This document shows, piece by piece, positions 40,134 through 42,075 of a stretch of DNA of 42,075 nt. Each line of letters starts with the position of its first letter. The first letter of the stretch is position 1. Made by a program: the position numbers and the translations under genes. The stretch is from an uncultured Faecalibacterium sp. (GTDB lineage Bacteria > Bacillota > Clostridia > Oscillospirales > Ruminococcaceae). The stretch is taken from positions 1-42,075 of the forward strand of contig CAKTEM010000022.1 of NCBI GenBank assembly GCA_934548045.1. Direction: 5' to 3'. The notes under the pieces are model-generated. The model saw only the letters and a list, made by a program, of their open reading frames with translations, ran no database searches and was not told where the DNA came from.

Positions 40134-41471
40134 TCAGAAAAGCTTGCTGAAAATCGAAGCCTGACGGCTCTGATAAACGCCAGCGTACTTTACCAGCGCG
40201 CCCAGCAGAGCATTGCACTGGTCCTGATTGATGTCGATGGGATTGCCGTCAGCATCCTTGCGGCTGCCGCCCAGAGCGTCACGCTCCGGGTGGAACTGCA
40301 ATGCCAGCGCAAACAGGCTGTCCTGATGCTCCACGGCCTCGATGATGCCGTCCGAAGAGCGTGCAACTACGGTCAGACCATTGCCCAAATCGTCAGGGTC
40401 GATGGCCTGATGATGTGCCGTTGCGACCAGATTCAGGGTGTCGGTACCCAAAATCTGATACAGCCACTTGGACTTGCTCTTGTCGATGGCGATGCTGTCA
40501 TTATTGGTGCCGCCTGCGAGGACATGATAGCCCGTACCGCCGCTGTGGATGATGCTGTCAATGACAACACGGTAGTGCGGCGTCTCGCAGTCCTTATGGT
40601 TTGCGCCCCATCCCGTGCCGGTATCGGTCAGGACAGTTGCACGACTCGCGTCGATCTCGCCGTTCTGGACTTTCTCGCCCAGATAGGTGGGGATATCCTG
40701 AATCAGGCCGCCGCCCAGCGAAATGTTAAAGCCCTGCTCACCACGGCAGACCGCCAGCAGAGGAACATCCATCGCGATGGCCTGCTGCATGAGGTTCAGG
40801 TCGGAGGTATCACGGGTGTCGTTCCAGCCGGAAGAGCCATGAGGGAAGGTCGTCTCGTTGTAGAGAGACGGGTTCCAGTCCTCGCCGCCGGTCACGAAGA
40901 TGCCGTCCACATTGGACAGGACAGCTTTTGCGGAGTCTGCGTCGGTGATTTGAGGCAGATAGACGGCATACGCGCCGTTCCGCTCAAACGCTTCTGCAAA
41001 GCCCTGATAGTCGCTGCCGATGGTGTCCTTCTTCCACGAAATGCCGACGGTGGGGCGGCTGCTGACCTTGGTGACGGTCACAGAAGAAACTGCACCGTTG
41101 CCGTCGATGACGAGGTCTGCGGTGACCGCCTTGCCAAGGGTACGCTCGCCGGTGTCCGTGCCGAACACCAGTGCAGGCTTGTCCGCTTCGCCCATAACAT
41201 CCTTCAGTTTCTCCACCGTGTTGATGCCATTGAAGGTCTTGTCCTTGACGACGGTTTCGCTGGTGACAGCGGCCTGATAGACCACATTGTATTCCAGCTC
41301 ATTGTCCGCGTCGATGGTGTACAAGATCGCCGATTCAACTTTCTTGCTGGGGCTGACGCCGTTCTCGTCCTCTGCCGCAAATGCAGGAACCGAGAAGACG
41401 GTCAACATCAGCAACGCCAGCACAAAGCTGACGAGCCTTTGATTTGCCGAGTGGGTGTGACTTCCTTTCAT
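40134..41471 (-). CDS. Secreted gamma-glutamyl-GABA hydrolase-like (C26) protein
   Basis: A 445-residue protein with a clear signal peptide (residues 1-32, RLVSFVLALLMLTVFSVPAFA, cut near AFA-AE). An N-terminal domain of about 100 residues (about 35-135) resembles no family I know. The class I glutamine amidotransferase-like domain (about 138-425) has the nucleophile in LLAVCRGEQGFNI (about 250), GGEDWNPSLY, and the catalytic His-Glu in LQFHPERDA (about 395). Relatives are normally cytoplasmic and hydrolyse gamma-glutamyl-GABA; export suggests action on extracellular gamma-glutamyl compounds or wall peptides. I chose ATG 41471, with AAGGGAG 9 bases upstream. Confidence 0.87.
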   Translation of the reverse strand: MKGSHTHSANQRLVSFVLALLMLTVFSVPAFAAEDENGVSPSKKVESAILYTIDADNELEYNVVYQAAVTSETVVKDKTFNGINTVEKLKDVMGEADKPALVFGTDTGERTLGKAVTADLVIDGNGAVSSVTVTKVSSRPTVGISWKKDTIGSDYQGFAEAFERNGAYAVYLPQITDADSAKAVLSNVDGIFVTGGEDWNPSLYNETTFPHGSSGWNDTRDTSDLNLMQQAIAMDVPLLAVCRGEQGFNISLGGGLIQDIPTYLGEKVQNGEIDASRATVLTDTGTGWGANHKDCETPHYRVVIDSIIHSGGTGYHVLAGGTNNDSIAIDKSKSKWLYQILGTDTLNLVATAHHQAIDPDDLGNGLTVVARSSDGIIEAVEHQDSLFALALQFHPERDALGGSRKDADGNPIDINQDQCNALLGALVKYAGVYQSRQASIFSKLF

Positions 41472-41567
41472 GGTTCGATTCTCCCTTCGCTTTTGTTTTC
41501 TGCGGCTCCGGCACTCATCTGCCCGATGCCGCAGAGCTTTCCCACCCCAGTGCAAAAGCACCGGGAT

Positions 41568-41607
41568 ATAAAAAAGCCCGGAACGACCCCTCTGTCGTTC
41601 CAGGCTT
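41568..41607 (-). terminator. Terminator of the small membrane-protein gene
   Basis: On the minus strand AAGCCTGGAACGAC pairs with GTCGTTCCGGGCTT, then T7. Confidence 0.85.
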
Positions 41608-41639
41608 CTTTGCCAGTATCAAAACACCCCTGTTTTGTT

Positions 41640-41837
41640 TTACACCCGATAGGACACCTGATTGCCCTGAGTATTGTCCTCCTCGACACGATAAACCACA
41701 CTGTTGATTGTCTCGTAGTACGAATGGACGTTCCTTGCTTCCAGTCTCTGATAGATCATGACACCTGCCAGCAGCAGCAATGCCAGTGCGCAGCTGACCA
41801 GTTGAAGCATTGCGGAATTCTTAGAATAATGACTCAT
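41640..41837 (-). CDS. Small single-pass membrane protein of unknown function
   Basis: A 65-residue protein with one membrane helix (about residues 9-29, AMLQLVSCALALLLLAGVMIY) and a soluble C-terminal part rich in Tyr, Val and Glu. I recognise no family. GAGGA lies 6 bases before the ATG. It has its own terminator, and its only good upstream promoter is separated from it by another terminator. Confidence 0.6.
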   Translation of the reverse strand: MSHYSKNSAMLQLVSCALALLLLAGVMIYQRLEARNVHSYYETINSVVYRVEEDNTQGNQVSYRV

Positions 41838-41909
41838 GACGGTTCCTCTTTTCTCTATCCAAACACAAGCCGCGCAGGTGACGGCCCCGGCACATTCCGG
41901 TTTTGTATG

Positions 41910-41940
41910 AAAAAAGCCCAGAGCATCTCCTGCTCTGGGC
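41910..41940 (-). terminator. Terminator between a promoter and the small membrane-protein gene
   Basis: GCCCAGAGCA pairs perfectly with TGCTCTGGGC around a five-base loop, followed on the minus strand by T6. It lies about 15 bases inside the transcript predicted from 41962-41990. Confidence 0.85.
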
Positions 41941-41961
41941 GTCATTGCCTGTGTTGGATTC

Positions 41962-41990
41962 ATTATAGTGTGCGTAGTACCGAAAGTCAA
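41962..41990 (-). promoter_or_regulatory. Strong promoter feeding an early terminator
   Basis: On the minus strand TTGACT (41985-41990) is 17 bases from TATAAT (41962-41967). Start is near 41955, so most transcripts would be only about 47 nt. Confidence 0.75.
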
Positions 41991-42019
41991 GCATGTTGAG
42001 TGGTGTTGTACAATAAAAG

Positions 42020-42071
42020 TTGACATAGAGAACTCAAAGAGCCAATATATAGAAAAGGACAAACAGGAGGC
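42020..42071 (+). promoter_or_regulatory. Promoter and ribosome binding site of a gene beyond the window
   Basis: TTGACA (42020-42025) is 18 bases from AATATA, and AGGAGG follows at 42065-42070. A plus-strand start codon is expected just past base 42075. Confidence 0.6.
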
Positions 42072-42075
42072 AACG

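Noticed and set aside
40125..41999. 624-codon plus-strand ORF opposite the amidotransferase-like gene
   Set aside because: Shadow frame crossing two terminators and the real genes on the other strand.

Overview
The window reads as chromosome of a Gram-positive, low-oxygen gut Clostridium of the Faecalibacterium/Subdoligranulum type (Oscillospiraceae). This is inferred from strong AGGAGG-type ribosome binding sites, sigma-A promoters (TTGACA-N17-TATAAT style), moderately high GC coding DNA, a GlgC/GlgD glycogen pair, acetate kinase, an ATP synthase c subunit with a two-carboxylate motif, and short palindromic intergenic repeats of a kind typical of this group. No rRNA, tRNA, CRISPR array, transposase or integrase was seen.

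Layout. 1-547: a promoter-to-terminator unit on the minus strand with no convincing gene, best read as a structured ncRNA of about 260 nt. 548-6034: an ECF sigma factor paired with an NGK-repeat protein, then a minus-strand housekeeping operon (DUF1858 protein, TrmK-like methyltransferase, Nif3-like protein, RqcH). 6045-10827: a zinc-ribbon protein behind a 131-nt leader, acetate kinase, TmcAL and a GltD-like flavoprotein. 10829-14154: the most unusual part, two similar type I toxin-antitoxin-like modules (37- and 39-codon peptides, each with a convergent antisense RNA and a shared bidirectional terminator) in opposite orientations on either side of a DUF1538 membrane protein / PII-like operon. 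14272-18931: YitT protein, then a divergent LysR regulator controlling a FAD oxidoreductase and a DASS-family anion transporter. 18938-22503: cardiolipin synthase, HAD phosphatase, a broken small ORF and uridine kinase.

22514-29913: the complete F1Fo ATP synthase operon on the minus strand (atpZ-like, atpI-like, atpB, E, F, H, A, G, D, C), with a palindromic repeat between atpH and atpA. 30075-36394: the glycogen synthesis operon glgB-glgC-glgD-glgA, in which GlgB has a 112-residue Lys/Ala/Pro-rich tail. 36503-37851: a cell-wall 3D/G5-type protein. 37853-40115: a three-gene phage remnant (baseplate BppU-like protein, M15 endolysin, holin). 40134-42075: a secreted class I amidotransferase-like (C26) protein, a small membrane protein whose promoter is followed at once by a terminator, and the promoter and ribosome binding site of a plus-strand gene that starts beyond the window.

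The metabolic genes fit together as fermentative energy metabolism (acetate kinase, ion-coupled ATP synthase) with carbon storage (glycogen). The strongest candidate for an undescribed system is the pair of type I toxin-antitoxin-like modules, neither of whose peptides is long enough to be found by ordinary gene calling. Next are the ncRNA at the left edge and the sigma factor/NGK-repeat pair.
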